From positions 1 to 38,622 of the forward strand of contig JAGKQJ010000020.1 of the NCBI GenBank assembly GCA_017898095.1: a stretch of DNA of 38,622 nucleotides, in the 5' to 3' direction. Below, one piece after another: positions 1-8,246 of this stretch (position 1 is the stretch's first letter; every line of letters starts with the position of its first letter). The DNA comes from Bacillaceae bacterium Marseille-Q3522 (lineage in GTDB: Bacteria > Bacillota > Bacilli > Bacillales > Cytobacillaceae). The notes beneath the pieces were generated by a model. The model had not been told where the DNA came from. It saw only the letters and a list, made by a program, of their open reading frames with translations, and did not search any database. The translations under genes and the position numbers were made by a program.

Positions 1-53
1 ATATAAATTAGTATAAATGAATATACTAAGTAAAAAAGAGGAGGGAGAAGAAA

Positions 54-236
54 GTGATCAAAGTTAAAGTATTTGACCATGAGCATGAAAAAGATTTAGA
101 AATAGATATGAATCGCTTTCTCGAAAAAGTAGATGAAAAAAAATTAATAGATATTAAATATAATGTTGCAGCGATGCCTGAAGACGAGGAGGAGCAAATT
201 TACTGTTTTTCTGCAATGATTATTTATCGTTCCTAA
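54..236 (+). CDS. cse60: Cse60-family small sporulation protein
   Basis: A 60-residue acidic protein that I recognise as the Spore_Cse60 family (B. subtilis Cse60/YteV), a short protein made in the mother cell under sigma-E; its molecular role is not known. The start is GTG, preceded by the strong ribosome binding site AGAGGAGGG at 37-45. The conserved core VKVFDHEHEKDLE near the N-terminus and the C-terminal YCFSAMIIYR segment are what identify it. There is no signal peptide or membrane segment. It stands alone, followed by a stem-loop. Too little upstream sequence is present to define a sigma-E promoter. Family assignment is from memory and fairly secure because the full length fits. Confidence 0.85.
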   Translation: MIKVKVFDHEHEKDLEIDMNRFLEKVDEKKLIDIKYNVAAMPEDEEEQIYCFSAMIIYRS

Positions 237-269
237 GTCATTGAATCTTACGTAATAACTTGATTGACA

Positions 270-301
270 AATAGTCCCGTATTCTTTCTTGCGGGACTAT
301 T
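270..301 (+). terminator. Stem-loop after cse60
   Basis: Perfect 10-bp stem AATAGTCCCG / CGGGACTATT with a 12-nt loop, starting about 33 nt after the stop codon. There is no long T-run, so it is either a weak terminator or an mRNA-end structure. The rest of the spacer up to ytgP holds a weaker hairpin (GCCAC at 388-392 with GTGGC at 412-416, followed by TTTT) and no credible gene. Confidence 0.55.
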
Positions 302-477
302 AATTCCTAATTGCATCCCATTCTGTCTGCTTTATGCACAGGATCATTTTCCTAATTACGAGAAACAGTTTTACTTTACACAAGATTGCCACTTGTTTCT
401 CTCTGTTTGTGGTGGCTTTTCCGCAAAAAGAAAGGTAAACTACTAATAGCGTTTAGATTTTGTAAGGAAGGGATTAT

Positions 478-2109
478 ATGGCTTCAAAGCTTTTACGGGG
501 TACCTTTATTTTAACAATAGGTACAATTTTATCAAAAATACTTGGACTTTTTTATGTTATTCCTTTTACATCCATTGTTGGCAAAGAAGGAGCTACGCTT
601 TATCAATACTCATACATATCATATACGATTTTTATCAGTATTGCGACTGCCGGAGTTCCGCTGGCAGTTTCAAAATTTGTCTCAAAATATAATGCGTTAG
701 AAGAATATGCAGTTGGACGAAGACTTTTTAGATCGGGCCTCGTTGTGATGCTTTGTACAGGGTTTATCGCTTTCCTTATCCTTTATTTCGCGGCACCTAC
801 GATAGCTGTGCTCTCTATCCCTTCTAATAAGCAGGAAATAAATCTTGCGGATGTCATTCAAGTCATTCGTGCGGTCAGCTTTGCCCTCATTATCGTACCG
901 ATCATGAGTTTAATCCGCGGTTATTTTCAGGGTCATCAATCAATGGGACCGTCTGCTGTATCACAGGTTGTGGAACAAATCGTCCGGGTCGTTTTTTTAT
1001 TGGTCGGATCTTTTATCGTGCTTTCTGTCTTGAATGGGGAAATGGTCACTGCCGTAAGTATTGCGACCTTTGCCGCTTTTATCGGGGCGGCCGGCGGTTT
1101 AATTGTGTTAATTGTCTATTGGGTGAAACGAAAAGAAAATTTTAACAAACTTTTAGAAAAAGACAAAGGACAATCGCGGATTTCGTTCACGGAAATCTAT
1201 AAGGAAATTTTGCTTTATTCCATTCCTTTTGTGTTTGTCGGCATAGCGAATTCGCTGTTTCAATTTATCGATCAAATGACGTTTAACCGAACAATGGTTT
1301 CGATCGGTTTAGCGCAAGAGACGGATTTTGCTTTTTCAGCACTGAATTATTTTTCACATAAGCTTGTTATCATTCCGGTTTCGCTGGCGACATCGTTTGC
1401 TTTGACAATTGTTCCTGCCGTAACCGCGACATTTATTGCAAAAGACAGAAAAGGACTTCACAACCAATTAAACCAGGTTTTTCAAGTGCTATTATTTTTA
1501 ACGCTTCCCGCCGTTATGGGCTTATCTTTGCTTGGAGAGCCATTCTTCACGGTTTTTTATGGTTATGATGCCTTCGGTTCTTCCGTGCTTTCTGCTTATG
1601 CACCGGTAGCTCTGTTGTTCGCTTTATATTCAGTTACAGCGGCAATTTTACAGGGGATTAATGAACAGCGCTTTACAATCCTAAGTCTTTTGGTAGGGCT
1701 GTTAGTAAAGCTAAGCTTTAATATACCACTTATTAAAATGATGGAGACGAAGGGAGCGATACTGGCTACAGCACTGGGGTATGGTGCGGCGATCGCAATC
1801 AATTTAATTGTGATAAAAATATTTGTTTCTTACCGTTACCGTTTTGTCTTTCGCAGAAGCCTGTTAATTGTGATTTTCACGGCAATCATGTATGTTGGTG
1901 CAGGCGCCGCCTATCAGTTTTTTCAATTATTTCTCTCAACGGAATCCCGTTCTCAGTCGATCATTTTAATTGTGTTAACTGCTTTTATTGGTGCGCTCAT
2001 ATACGGTTATTTGGCTTATCGTTCCAGACTTATTTATTTTTTGTTTGGTTCAAAAGCCGTTCAGGTTTTACAAATACTGCGGCTGCGCAAGTACAATGGC
2101 GGCAGCTGA
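478..2109 (+). CDS. ytgP: YtgP, MOP-superfamily lipid II flippase-type protein
   Basis: A 543-residue integral membrane protein of the polysaccharide-biosynthesis/MVF family in the MOP exporter superfamily. B. subtilis YtgP (about 544 residues) is one of two lipid II flippases (MurJ function), moving the peptidoglycan precursor across the cytoplasmic membrane. The N-terminus (ASKLLRGTFILTIGTILSKI) and the motif AVSKFVSKYNA match YtgP rather than the sporulation paralogue SpoVB. Hydrophobic stretches run along the whole protein, consistent with about 14 membrane segments; basic loops lie at about 220-240 and 320-335. The ATG start follows AAGGAAGGG with normal spacing. It is the only plus-strand gene before a convergent regulator, so it is probably monocistronic. 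Flippase activity is inferred from the family; YtgP and SpoVB paralogues are easily confused, but length and context favour YtgP. Confidence 0.88.
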   Translation: MASKLLRGTFILTIGTILSKILGLFYVIPFTSIVGKEGATLYQYSYISYTIFISIATAGVPLAVSKFVSKYNALEEYAVGRRLFRSGLVVMLCTGFIAFLILYFAAPTIAVLSIPSNKQEINLADVIQVIRAVSFALIIVPIMSLIRGYFQGHQSMGPSAVSQVVEQIVRVVFLLVGSFIVLSVLNGEMVTAVSIATFAAFIGAAGGLIVLIVYWVKRKENFNKLLEKDKGQSRISFTEIYKEILLYSIPFVFVGIANSLFQFIDQMTFNRTMVSIGLAQETDFAFSALNYFSHKLVIIPVSLATSFALTIVPAVTATFIAKDRKGLHNQLNQVFQVLLFLTLPAVMGLSLLGEPFFTVFYGYDAFGSSVLSAYAPVALLFALYSVTAAILQGINEQRFTILSLLVGLLVKLSFNIPLIKMMETKGAILATALGYGAAIAINLIVIKIFVSYRYRFVFRRSLLIVIFTAIMYVGAGAAYQFFQLFLSTESRSQSIILIVLTAFIGALIYGYLAYRSRLIYFLFGSKAVQVLQILRLRKYNGGS

Positions 2110-2161
2110 AAAATACGGCTAAAGTTTTGTATTCGAAAAACAGTTTCACTTATAATATTTA

Positions 2162-2190
2162 TCCTGCCGGTCGAGATTTTCGCGGCAGGA
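2162..2190 (+). terminator. Stem-loop downstream of ytgP
   Basis: Perfect 8-bp stem TCCTGCCG / CGGCAGGA with a 13-nt loop, starting about 52 nt after the ytgP stop. A second short stem (GCGGAA / TTCCGC) follows within 2202-2216, with T-rich sequence by 2229-2235. Together these probably end ytgP transcription, but the arrangement is not a textbook intrinsic terminator. Confidence 0.45.
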
Positions 2191-2277
2191 AAAGAATTCT
2201 GGCGGAAAATTCCGCTTATTTTCCGTGTATTTTTTAAGTGCGTGTTTAAATAGTTGACGAATGAGAAGTAAAAAGGT

Positions 2278-2340
2278 GGAGGCTGGCAAAACAGATATCA
2301 GAAGACAGATAAAATCTTCTAAATCTGACATCCCGCCTCC
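2278..2340. other. Long imperfect stem-loop between ytgP and ytzE
   Basis: Nested inverted repeats are visible: outer GGAGGC (2278-2283) with GCCTCC (2335-2340), middle CAGAT (2292-2296) with ATCTG (2323-2327), inner AGAAGA (2300-2305) with TCTTCT (2315-2320), and a 9-nt apical loop. No T-run follows on either strand. It may be a structured RNA or a decayed repeat; the overlapping minus-strand frame is not convincing as a gene. The surrounding gap of about 340 bases otherwise holds only the ytgP and ytzE terminators and one short repeated word (see findings). Confidence 0.4.
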
Positions 2341-2401
2341 GGCATCCGGCCACTGCTGAAGCCGCATATCTTTTGGTAACTTTTTGAACATCCTCTTTAT
2401 G

Positions 2402-2436
2402 CAAAAAAAAACCGCCCTTATATAGTAAAGAGGGCG
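2402..2436 (-). terminator. Intrinsic terminator of ytzE
   Basis: Read on the minus strand: stem CGCCCT / AGGGCG with a 12-nt loop, followed directly by a G and a run of nine T residues. It lies 16 nt past the ytzE stop codon. This is a good rho-independent terminator. Confidence 0.8.
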
Positions 2437-2451
2437 AATACTTTTCAAATG

Positions 2452-2673
2452 CTATGATGACATCTTGACTTTTTTTTTCGTTGTTGTCCATTTGCCCCGG
2501 CTTGGACTAATCACTAAACCGTTATATGCCAGAACATTTAAATCTCTCTGAATTGTCCGAGGAGTGATTCCAAATTCCTCCACAAGCTCTTGAGTTGTCA
2601 CAGTTCCCTGCTTACTGATAAACATGTAAACAGATTTGATACGGTTTAACATCCGGTTAGTTGAAGGTTTCAA
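2452..2673 (-). CDS. ytzE: YtzE, small DeoR-type HTH regulator
   Basis: A 73-residue protein made almost entirely of a DeoR-type winged helix-turn-helix. Helices at about residues 8-20 and 26-34 lead into the recognition segment ITPRTIQRDLNVLAYNGLV, and a basic tail follows. There is no sugar-phosphate sensor domain, so it is a stand-alone DNA-binding domain like B. subtilis YtzE (about the same length, MKPTTNRM N-terminus). The start is TTG, with AGGGAGTGG a few bases upstream; the match of the first residues to the family (MKPSTNRM) supports it over internal methionines. Its target genes are unknown. It is monocistronic, with its own terminator, and faces ytgP. Confidence 0.8.
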   Translation of the reverse strand: MKPSTNRMLNRIKSVYMFISKQGTVTTQELVEEFGITPRTIQRDLNVLAYNGLVISPSRGKWTTTKKKVKMSS

Positions 2674-3055
2674 TAAACCACTCCCTATCCATTTTTCAAA
2701 CCTATGGCAAATTCCTGCAACCGACGTCTTTAGATGAAGATTTTATTGCTTATTCCACAGACAACTCCTTTTCAATATTGCTATTTGCTAATCTAGATGC
2801 CATACTTCTATCACTATTGTACTGCTTTTTAAAAATTATTTCCACTTAGTTGTTAAAATTAACGAAATATTATTTTTATTTTCCCGTTAGAGTAGTAAGA
2901 TAAAAGATGACTCCAGGTAATAAAGCATATGGCGGCATGAAGGAGAAATATGTCCGAAATTTTATGAAAATATAAAAAAGGATCATAATGGAGATTGATT
3001 TAAGGGACGTAAAAACAGTAAGATGAAATAGAATAAGAGGAAATTGTCACGAAGT
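2674..3055. other. Long divergent spacer between ytzE and pepV, no gene seen
   Basis: An A+T-rich region between the divergent ytzE and pepV starts. A 62-codon plus-strand frame (2661-2849) begins inside the ytzE ribosome binding region, lacks a binding site of its own and has no recognisable sequence, so I treat it as chance. A short inverted repeat, GTTAA-AA-TTAAC, sits near 2852-2863. No clear promoter for either gene could be fixed by eye. Confidence 0.5.
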
Positions 3056-3090
3056 GAGGTGAATGGCCTGCTTGCGCAGGTTAACTTGTG
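3056..3090 (+). promoter_or_regulatory. Unusual pepV initiation region with hairpin and leader frame
   Basis: A good Shine-Dalgarno GAGGTGA (3056-3062) lies 25 nt before the pepV GTG (3088), too far for normal initiation. Between them is a perfect 5-bp hairpin, CCTGC-TTGC-GCAGG (3067-3080), which if folded would bring the Shine-Dalgarno to about 11 nt from the GTG. An ATG at 3063 opens a 21-codon frame (MACLRRLTCEFNKLAERSRK plus T) that overlaps the start of pepV in another frame and stops at 3126-3128. Either structure-assisted initiation or coupling to the leader frame could explain the arrangement. Confidence 0.5.
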
Positions 3091-4506
3091 AATTCAATAA
3101 ATTGGCAGAAAGAAGCAGAAAAACGTAAAGACGATATCCTTTCCGATCTTAAAGGATTATTGAGGATCAAAAGTGTATTGCGAGAAGAAGAAGCAACAAA
3201 AGATGCCCCTTTAGGACTTGGTCCCAAAGAAGCGTTGCTTTATATGATCGAATTGGGAAAAAAGGATGGTTTTATTGGAAAAAATGTAGGAAATCTCGCT
3301 GGCCATCTTCAATTTGGACAAGGAGAGAAATTAATAGGAGTCCTTTGCCATGTAGATGTTGTACCTGCGGGAGACGGTTGGTCAAGCGACCCATTTCAGG
3401 CCGATATACGTAATGGTAAAATATATGCAAGAGGAGCAATAGATGATAAAGGGCCGACGATGGCTGCTTATTATGCCATCAAAATCATAAAAGAGCTTCA
3501 GCTGCCGTTGAAAAAGCGGATCCGGTTAATTATCGGAACGGATGAAGAAAGTGACTGGCGCTGTGTAAATCGTTATTTTGAAAGTGAAGAAATGCCGGCT
3601 GTCGGTTTTGCACCTGATGCTGATTTCCCAATTATTTTTGCAGAAAAAGGAATTGCTGATCTTCAGTTTGTGCAAGATATACAGGTACAAGGCGCTGAAC
3701 AGGAACTAGCAATAAAGGTTCATACGTTTGAGGCAGGTTTGCGCTATAATATGGTTCCTGATTTTGCAAAAGTCCGCCTGAGTATTTTCGATATTCAAAC
3801 GCAAGTTTTGCAAAGCTATCAGGAATTTTTAAAGGAAAAAGCACTGAATGGGAAATTTTACATAGATCATGGTTATGTAATTCTTGAACTGGAAGGGATA
3901 TCTGCACATGGCTCCTTGCCTGAAAACGGGAAAAATGCCGGTGTCATTCTAAGCGAATTTCTTTCATTATGGAATTTGGATGATAGAAGCAGGCAATATT
4001 TCCGGTTTATTCAGCAATATTTTGCCCGAGAAACAAGAGGCACGGCACTTGGCATTGCTTTTTCAGATGAAATTAGCGGGGAATTAACAGTTAATGCCGG
4101 AATTTTAGCTTATTCAGAGAAAACAGGAGGGAAACTCGGCATAAATATCCGCTATCCTGTCACAATGGATTATGATAAGCTTGCTGCGACATTAACGGAA
4201 AAAGCTGTGAAACACCATTTCCAAATGGAAGTAATCGCAAATTCAAAGCCGCATCATGTAGAAAAAGATCATCCGCTGATTCATACTTTACGAAAGGTGT
4301 ACGAAGAACAAACCGGAGATCAGGCAGAGCTGCTGGCGATTGGCGGGGGGACATATGCGCGCTCTTTAAAGGCCGGAGTTGCTTTCGGACCATTGTTTCC
4401 CGGAAGAGAAGACGTTGCCCATCAAAAGGATGAATATATGTGGATCGAAGATTTACTTAAAGCAACTGCGATCTACGCGCAGGCAATTTATGAGTTAGCG
4501 AAGTAG
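3088..4506 (+). CDS. pepV: PepV, M20-family zinc dipeptidase
   Basis: A 472-residue cytosolic metallopeptidase of the M20 family, PepV type (B. subtilis YtjP), which hydrolyses dipeptides including beta-Ala or D-Ala types and so recycles peptides. Zinc and catalytic residues are all present: H88 and D90 in CHVDVVP, D120 in GAIDDKGP, E153/E154 in GTDEESDWR, D177 in APDADFP and H445 near the C-terminus. These match the positions known for lactococcal PepV within a few residues. The lid domain occupies roughly 185-380. The GTG start is fixed because a TAA lies two codons upstream in frame and the N-terminus (MNSINWQ) aligns with the family. Its ribosome binding site is separated by a hairpin. 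It is followed by dat in the same direction, 87 bp later. Confidence 0.93.
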   Translation: MNSINWQKEAEKRKDDILSDLKGLLRIKSVLREEEATKDAPLGLGPKEALLYMIELGKKDGFIGKNVGNLAGHLQFGQGEKLIGVLCHVDVVPAGDGWSSDPFQADIRNGKIYARGAIDDKGPTMAAYYAIKIIKELQLPLKKRIRLIIGTDEESDWRCVNRYFESEEMPAVGFAPDADFPIIFAEKGIADLQFVQDIQVQGAEQELAIKVHTFEAGLRYNMVPDFAKVRLSIFDIQTQVLQSYQEFLKEKALNGKFYIDHGYVILELEGISAHGSLPENGKNAGVILSEFLSLWNLDDRSRQYFRFIQQYFARETRGTALGIAFSDEISGELTVNAGILAYSEKTGGKLGINIRYPVTMDYDKLAATLTEKAVKHHFQMEVIANSKPHHVEKDHPLIHTLRKVYEEQTGDQAELLAIGGGTYARSLKAGVAFGPLFPGREDVAHQKDEYMWIEDLLKATAIYAQAIYELAK

Positions 4507-4593
4507 CCGGTGCGGCAAAATCCAGTTTGAGAGCAGAAAATCTGCGAGTTAGCGATTAATTGGTATTATTTTAGGAAAAGGGGAGAAAATGGG

Positions 4594-5448
4594 ATGCAAG
4601 TGATCATAAATGGAAAGTTTATTGAGCGTGGACAAGCAAAAGTCGATATTGAAGATCGCGGCTTTCAGTTTGGTGATGGAGTGTACGAAGTGATTCGTGT
4701 TTACAACGGCAAGCTATTTACTGCGAAAGAACATTTGCAGCGCCTTGCTGCCAGTTGCGAGGCTATTTCGTTACATGTATCGAAGCAGATGGAGCATTTA
4801 CAGGAAATGCTCGAGAAACTAATCGAAAAAAATCAAGTAAATACCGGTATTGTCTATATGCAATTTACAAGAGGTGCTGCACCGAGAAACCATTTGTTTC
4901 CGGATGCAACCGTGGCCACCTATATTGTTACAACAAAGGAGCTTCCTCGTCCGGTGAAAGCAATGACGGAAGGAATAGAAGCTATTTTGCAAGAAGATAT
5001 TCGCTGGCTGCGTTGTGATATTAAAAGCCTGAATTTACTCGGAAATGTATTAGCAAGGCAAAAAGCGCAAGAAGCAGGCTGCCAGGAAGCAATTCTGCAT
5101 CGCGGTGATATTGTAACAGAAGGAAGCCATACGAACGTAGCAATCGTGAAGGATGATACTATTTATACTCATCCTGCCGATCATTTTATTTTGAATGGCA
5201 TATCCAGGCAGAAGTTAATCGGGCTTTGTCAGAAACACAGGATCCCGCTAAAAGAAGCTGCTTTTTCTGTTGAGGATTTAACAAAAGCTGATGAAGTTTT
5301 TATTACCGGGACGACTACAGAGGTAACACCGGTTATTACAGTAGATGGAAAACCGGTGAATGGCGGAAAAATCGGAGAGGTTACAAGAAAGCTACAAAAA
5401 TTATTTGAAACAGCAATCATAGAGGAATGCGAGGCCGTCTTATATTAA
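4594..5448 (+). CDS. dat: D-amino-acid aminotransferase
   Basis: A 284-residue PLP-dependent fold type IV enzyme that interconverts D-alanine and D-glutamate with the 2-oxo acids, feeding peptidoglycan synthesis. The PLP lysine is K144 in CDIKSLN. Residues Y31, R98 and H100, which form the substrate carboxylate trap in the Bacillus sp. YM-1 enzyme, are at the same numbers here; this argues for a D-specific enzyme rather than a branched-chain aminotransferase or aminodeoxychorismate lyase. The phosphate-binding GTTTEVTPV is near the C-terminus. The ATG start follows AAAAGGGGAG. The pairing with pepV, which can release D-amino acids from dipeptides, is suggestive of a shared recycling role (inference). 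Confidence 0.93.
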   Translation: MQVIINGKFIERGQAKVDIEDRGFQFGDGVYEVIRVYNGKLFTAKEHLQRLAASCEAISLHVSKQMEHLQEMLEKLIEKNQVNTGIVYMQFTRGAAPRNHLFPDATVATYIVTTKELPRPVKAMTEGIEAILQEDIRWLRCDIKSLNLLGNVLARQKAQEAGCQEAILHRGDIVTEGSHTNVAIVKDDTIYTHPADHFILNGISRQKLIGLCQKHRIPLKEAAFSVEDLTKADEVFITGTTTEVTPVITVDGKPVNGGKIGEVTRKLQKLFETAIIEECEAVLY

Positions 5449-5565
5449 GCTCGCCGGATGAGCGCACTCGAAACGGTGACTTTTTGAACATCGGAACTTC
5501 CATTTGCAGGCGGCTACTGCCCGCTAAAATGCAATAAAAGAACTAGGAGCAGAAGGGAAATTAGG

Positions 5566-6120
5566 ATGAAAAGAGAATCACATTATTTTTTGGCAGTTTC
5601 GCTGCCAAACGATGTAAAGCGGAAATTGGCAGCGATTTGCGGGAAACTGAGGAGTGCGTTACCGTTTCAAAAATGGGTACATGAACAAGATTATCATATT
5701 ACACTTGCTTTTTTAGGTACTGCATCAGATCAGTCATTGCAGCAGTTACAAACAGCTATTTCTGCTTTCGTAAGACATGAGTCATTTTCACTGGAGATTC
5801 ATCATTTTGGAACGTTTGGACTTAAGGATAAACCGCGGATCTTTTGGGCAGGTGTGGCAAAGGAGCAAAGATTGTTTGATTTGCAGGCACAAATACAAGC
5901 TCTCTGTGTAAAAGCAGGGTTTTTGTTAGAAGACAGGCCGTATCGCCCTCATATTACACTTGCACGAAAATGGGAGGGTATCTTTTTGTTTCAAAGGGAT
6001 TGGCAGCAGGAGATATCGCTGTCTCTTCCTTTTACGGTAAAAAACATCACGCTGTATGAAACTAAGATTGACAGTACTCCTAAATATAAGCCGGTCGCAA
6101 TTTTTCCGCTTATAGACTGA
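5566..6120 (+). CDS. thpR: RNA 2',3'-cyclic phosphodiesterase ThpR (2H family)
   Basis: A 184-residue protein of the 2H phosphoesterase (LigT / '2'-5' RNA ligase') family, B. subtilis YtlP type. Both catalytic HxTx motifs are present: HITLAFLG with H44/T46 and HITLARKW with H129/T131. Members hydrolyse 2',3'-cyclic phosphate RNA ends and can reversibly make 2'-5' bonds in vitro; the physiological substrate in bacteria is not settled. The ATG is chosen because GGGAAATTAGG precedes it and the first residues (ESHYFLAVSLP) begin the first strand of the fold. It is followed by ytlQ after 46 bp, so the two may be cotranscribed. Confidence 0.9.
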   Translation: MKRESHYFLAVSLPNDVKRKLAAICGKLRSALPFQKWVHEQDYHITLAFLGTASDQSLQQLQTAISAFVRHESFSLEIHHFGTFGLKDKPRIFWAGVAKEQRLFDLQAQIQALCVKAGFLLEDRPYRPHITLARKWEGIFLFQRDWQQEISLSLPFTVKNITLYETKIDSTPKYKPVAIFPLID

Positions 6121-6166
6121 AAAAACAATCAACCGGTAAATCTTTTTATAAGGAAGGCAAGCGAGG

Positions 6167-7111
6167 ATGGGACAATTAATAAAATTGCAGGATTATGTTT
6201 CCAGATATGAGCAAGATATATTTTTTTATCCGAGCAGATTTGTATGGTTAAAAAAGCAGCAATGGGAAAAATTGAAACGAACTTGGGAAGAAAATCAATA
6301 TTTTTCCTTGCAAACACCGTCATGGATTGAGGTTCAAGAAGAGGAAGAAAAAAGCCGCTTTTTTCAAAGGATAAAAGAAAAATGGCAGAAAAAGCAGGTT
6401 GCCGCAGAGCCGGAAACGCAAGCCGCAATGAAGGAAGATGATTTGCAACTTTCCATTTCATTGGCCTACCGTCCTGATTCTCTTACGGAATTAAAACAGC
6501 AATTTTTAGACCAACTGTTACGATTCCAAATGAAATGGGCGAGCTCAACGCTTTTTGAAAAATCTTATCTGAATCGTACTTTTTTCTATGACGAACGATT
6601 ACGTTATTTTTTGCAAAGATTCCCTGATACATATCTTCTCTTCTATCAACCTGTCTTCTTATTAAAAAAAGCACCTGTTGAAGCAGAAGCAATCCTCATC
6701 AGTCCAACTGAAGTATGGTGCCTGTCTTTCATTGAAGCAGAAGATGATTCAGTCTTTATTGGGTCAAAAGAACATTTTTGGGAAAAACGCTTCCGTGATG
6801 ATAATAAGAAAGTGTTAAATCCGGTTGTCGCCTTAAGCAGGACGGAAATGATTGTGAAAGAAATTTTTAAGCAGCATCAGATTGAATTACCTGTTTATAA
6901 AGCTGTCATCAGCAGAAACGGCTATATTGATTATCCGTCGCCGCCTTATCAGCTTCAGTTAATTGAACGGAGAAATTATCAGGAATGGTTTCAGCGGATG
7001 CGAAATTTGCGCTCGCCCTTAAAGCATTTGCAATTAAAAGGTGCGCATGCCCTTCTCCAATATTGTCAAACAACGAGTATACAAAGACTAGAATGGGAAG
7101 AAACAAAATAG
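6167..7111 (+). CDS. ytlQ: YtlQ-like protein of unknown function
   Basis: A 314-residue soluble protein in the position of B. subtilis ytlQ, between thpR and ytlR. The N-terminal 90 residues are rich in aromatic, Lys and Glu residues and include a charged helix (about 65-85). The middle segment, AEAILISPTEVWCLSFIEAEDD (about residues 175-195), looks like the strand-strand core of nuclease-related (NERD-like) folds, but I cannot point to a full catalytic set, so nuclease activity is not claimed. There is no signal peptide or membrane helix. The ATG has GCGAGG just upstream. The gene sits 46 bp after thpR and 34 bp before ytlR, which suggests one transcript. Confidence 0.7.
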   Translation: MGQLIKLQDYVSRYEQDIFFYPSRFVWLKKQQWEKLKRTWEENQYFSLQTPSWIEVQEEEEKSRFFQRIKEKWQKKQVAAEPETQAAMKEDDLQLSISLAYRPDSLTELKQQFLDQLLRFQMKWASSTLFEKSYLNRTFFYDERLRYFLQRFPDTYLLFYQPVFLLKKAPVEAEAILISPTEVWCLSFIEAEDDSVFIGSKEHFWEKRFRDDNKKVLNPVVALSRTEMIVKEIFKQHQIELPVYKAVISRNGYIDYPSPPYQLQLIERRNYQEWFQRMRNLRSPLKHLQLKGAHALLQYCQTTSIQRLEWEETK

Positions 7112-7145
7112 AGAAGCAGCTTGTACAAGATGGAGGGGGATCTTT

Positions 7146-8126
7146 TTGAAAAAATGGTACTTCATAATAAATCCGCAGGCAAAGAACGGCTATAGCTTAA
7201 TCATTTGGCGTAAGCTTGAGAAAGTTTTACAACAATATAAGATCAACTATATTGCTTTTTTTACAGAATACAAGGGGCACGGGAAAGAACTTGCAAGGAC
7301 GATTGCGAAGAAGACAATCGGGCAGGATGCCGTTATTATCGCCGTGGGCGGTGACGGGTCTATCCATGATATCATTAATGGAGCCGTCGGCTATTCGCAT
7401 TTGTCAATCGGTTTTATTCCTGCTGGTTCCGGAAATGATTTTGCCCGTGGCTATTCCATTTCGAAAAATCCGCTAAAAGCCCTTGAACAGCAAGTATTAC
7501 TCCCGGATGAAGAAAAATGTATCATTGACATTGGCAAAATGATTGCTGCGGACGGAAGTGAAATTGTATTTGTAAATAATATGGGAGTCGGCTTTGACGC
7601 ACTTATCTGCAATAAAGTAAATAAGTCGTCAATGAAAAAGTGGTTCAATCGCTTCAGGCTCGGTACACTTATTTATGCGTATATGCTTGTCAAGCATTTG
7701 TTTACGTACCGGCCTCAGCCTATGAAAATAACAGTGGATGGAACCGTTCATCTTTTTTCGGCAACCTGGTTCGTAACAGTATCCAATCAGCCGTATTATG
7801 GCGGTGGCATGAAAATCGCACCAAATGCATCACCGATGGACGGCATGTTAAATATTATTGTTGTCCATAACTTATCGCGGATCAAGCTATTGCTCATTTT
7901 TATGACTGTGTTTTGGGGGAAACATACATCATTTAAGGAAGTCACCAATTTAACCGGGCATTCTATTAAAATGGAAGGCGATATTCCAATCGAAGCCCAT
8001 GCTGACGGAGAGTATGCCGGACATACTCCCTTTGTTGTGCAAATCAATAAATGCTCTTTAGCTCTGACAGTGGACAGGAGAGAGCAAATTTATCCGCATT
8101 CGGATCAAACAAAGCTGAATAAATGA
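7146..8126 (+). CDS. ytlR: YtlR, diacylglycerol kinase-like lipid kinase
   Basis: A 326-residue protein of the DAGK_cat / sphingosine-kinase-like family. The nucleotide-binding loop GGDGS is at residues 68-72 (AVGGDGSIHDIINGA), and the second signature GSGNDFARG is at 94-102. The C-terminal beta-rich domain contains PYYGGGMKIAPNASPMDG, typical of the family. It probably phosphorylates a membrane lipid on the cytoplasmic face; the substrate cannot be told from sequence, since the essential diacylglycerol kinase DgkB is a paralogue. The start is TTG, with GGAGGGGGA 6 nt upstream, and the product begins MKKWYFIINP as expected. It is the last gene of a same-strand run and is followed by a clear terminator. 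In B. subtilis I recall amyX next; it is absent here. Confidence 0.87.
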   Translation: MKKWYFIINPQAKNGYSLIIWRKLEKVLQQYKINYIAFFTEYKGHGKELARTIAKKTIGQDAVIIAVGGDGSIHDIINGAVGYSHLSIGFIPAGSGNDFARGYSISKNPLKALEQQVLLPDEEKCIIDIGKMIAADGSEIVFVNNMGVGFDALICNKVNKSSMKKWFNRFRLGTLIYAYMLVKHLFTYRPQPMKITVDGTVHLFSATWFVTVSNQPYYGGGMKIAPNASPMDGMLNIIVVHNLSRIKLLLIFMTVFWGKHTSFKEVTNLTGHSIKMEGDIPIEAHADGEYAGHTPFVVQINKCSLALTVDRREQIYPHSDQTKLNK

Positions 8127-8204
8127 AGTTTCATTTTAGATAGGTAATAAGTATGACAGATATGCTTGACGGGATAACCTGGAACAGGATAAAATTGAAA
8201 AGAT

Positions 8205-8246
8205 AGCTATTGTGTGAAAGTTGTTTTTCTTCAATAGCTTTTTTTC
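8205..8246 (+). terminator. Intrinsic terminator after ytlR
   Basis: Stem AGCTATTG (8205-8212) pairs perfectly with CAATAGCT (8232-8239), followed by a run of T residues. It lies about 80 nt after the ytlR stop and ends the pepV–ytlR run. The remaining spacer to ytmP (to 8380) shows no gene. Confidence 0.8.

Noticed and set aside
264-446. A 60-codon plus-strand frame between cse60 and ytgP
   Set aside because: It starts within the stem-loop after cse60, lacks a ribosome binding site and has a composition typical of translated non-coding A+T-rich DNA.
2146-2491. Two overlapping minus-strand reading frames of 100 and 81 codons between ytgP and ytzE
   Set aside because: They lie over the ytzE terminator and the stem-loops, have no ribosome binding site at useful spacing, and show no recognisable sequence.
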